A stretch of 40,426 bases of DNA from Burkholderiales bacterium (GTDB taxonomy: Bacteria; Pseudomonadota; Gammaproteobacteria; Burkholderiales; Burkholderiaceae_C), in assembly GCA_019509985.1 (NCBI GenBank), contig JAEKLF010000087.1, positions 1 through 40,426 on the forward strand, in the 5' to 3' direction. The notes beneath the pieces were generated by a model. That model did not search any database. It was not told where the DNA came from and saw only the letters and a list, made by a program, of their open reading frames with translations. Of this stretch, positions 40,182 through 40,426 are shown one piece after another (the stretch's first letter is position 1; the number at the start of each line of letters is the position of its first letter). The translations under genes and the position numbers were made by a program.

Positions 40182-40426
40182 GTGTGTGCAGCCTCTAAAA
40201 AATTCCCCGCCTTTGCCGTTCTGAGCAGATAGCAGTTCATGGGGTTACGCCCTGCTGAGCGCGTTGGTATCTGGGCCCGCACCGACTCCCGAGTGCAACA
40301 AGGCCGCCTGTAGATGTGCAGTCTGTTCTCTGTGGCGCTGCATCGAACCTGAACCCAGGTCTTGAAGGAAAAACAGCAAAGGCGCGTATCGAAAGCAGCC
40401 AATACCGAACCGGTTGATTTACCGGG
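40182..40426. other. right-end non-coding stretch
   Basis: This stretch is lower in GC and holds no gene I can support. A 74-codon minus-strand frame (40178-40402) has no recognisable motif and overlaps the acetyltransferase start. The promoter of the acetyltransferase should lie here. Confidence 0.4.

Noticed and set aside
40178..40402. A 74-codon minus-strand ORF upstream of the acetyltransferase.
   Set aside because: No recognisable motif, many Cys/Arg, and it overlaps the acetyltransferase start; more likely its promoter region.

Overview
The window is a stretch of about 40 kb of a very GC-rich (roughly 70%) chromosome with short intergenic gaps. The gene content points to a betaproteobacterium of the order Burkholderiales, most likely the Rubrivivax/Roseateles/Mitsuaria/Leptothrix-like group. 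The pointers are two PEP-CTERM sorting-domain proteins, one with a sigma-54-like promoter match, an intergenic 'CCCCGAGGGGG' repeat of a kind I recall from this order, and a Ku/LigD repair locus. This placement is inferred from gene content; no rRNA is present to confirm it.

Layout. 1-315 is the tail of an alpha/beta hydrolase. 396-1501 is a lower-GC VapBC45-like toxin-antitoxin pair (MerR-like/DUF433 antitoxin, PIN-like toxin). 1528-5782 holds a DUF4184 membrane protein, a stand-alone ClpP-type protease, an alpha/beta hydrolase and a DUF885 metallopeptidase. 6068-6663 is a PEP-CTERM protein broken by a one-base frameshift. 6682-9213 holds an EF-hand protein, a PCu(A)C copper chaperone and a ChrA transporter. 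9230-11326 is a TrmB-like regulator plus a retropepsin-like protease in one operon. 11432-14153 is an autoregulated GntR(YtrA)-ABC transporter operon. 14281-14381 is a cyclic-di-GMP-I riboswitch in front of a secreted Pro/Ala-repeat protein (14482-15492). 15582-19630 holds Kup, an AHSA1 protein, a flavin reductase and an M48 protease. 19721-22798 holds Crp/Fnr and LuxR regulators, a DUF72 protein and an SDR.

23377-28465 is a DNA-repair block: exonuclease III facing a ku / MerR-TPR / ligD operon, with related inverted-repeat elements on both sides. 28706-36635 holds a PRC-barrel protein, an AraC regulator, a DUF4331 protein with a TPR lipoprotein, a TetR regulator divergent from a saccharopine-dehydrogenase-like enzyme with a striking double operator, a MOSC protein, and a MocR regulator coupled to a LysE exporter. 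36907-39520 holds a second PEP-CTERM protein (DUF6081-like), a monooxygenase with a possible Tat signal, and an ECF sigma factor with a SnoaL-like tail. The right end (39738-40181) carries an aminoglycoside 6'-N-acetyltransferase-like gene in lower-GC DNA.

Most units are self-contained regulator-plus-effector cassettes. The most promising for new biology are the riboswitch-controlled secreted modular protein, whose folded domains I do not recognise, and the MerR-TPR protein embedded between ku and ligD. The two PEP-CTERM proteins and the riboswitch-controlled protein suggest investment in the cell surface or matrix, partly under c-di-GMP control; that link is inference.
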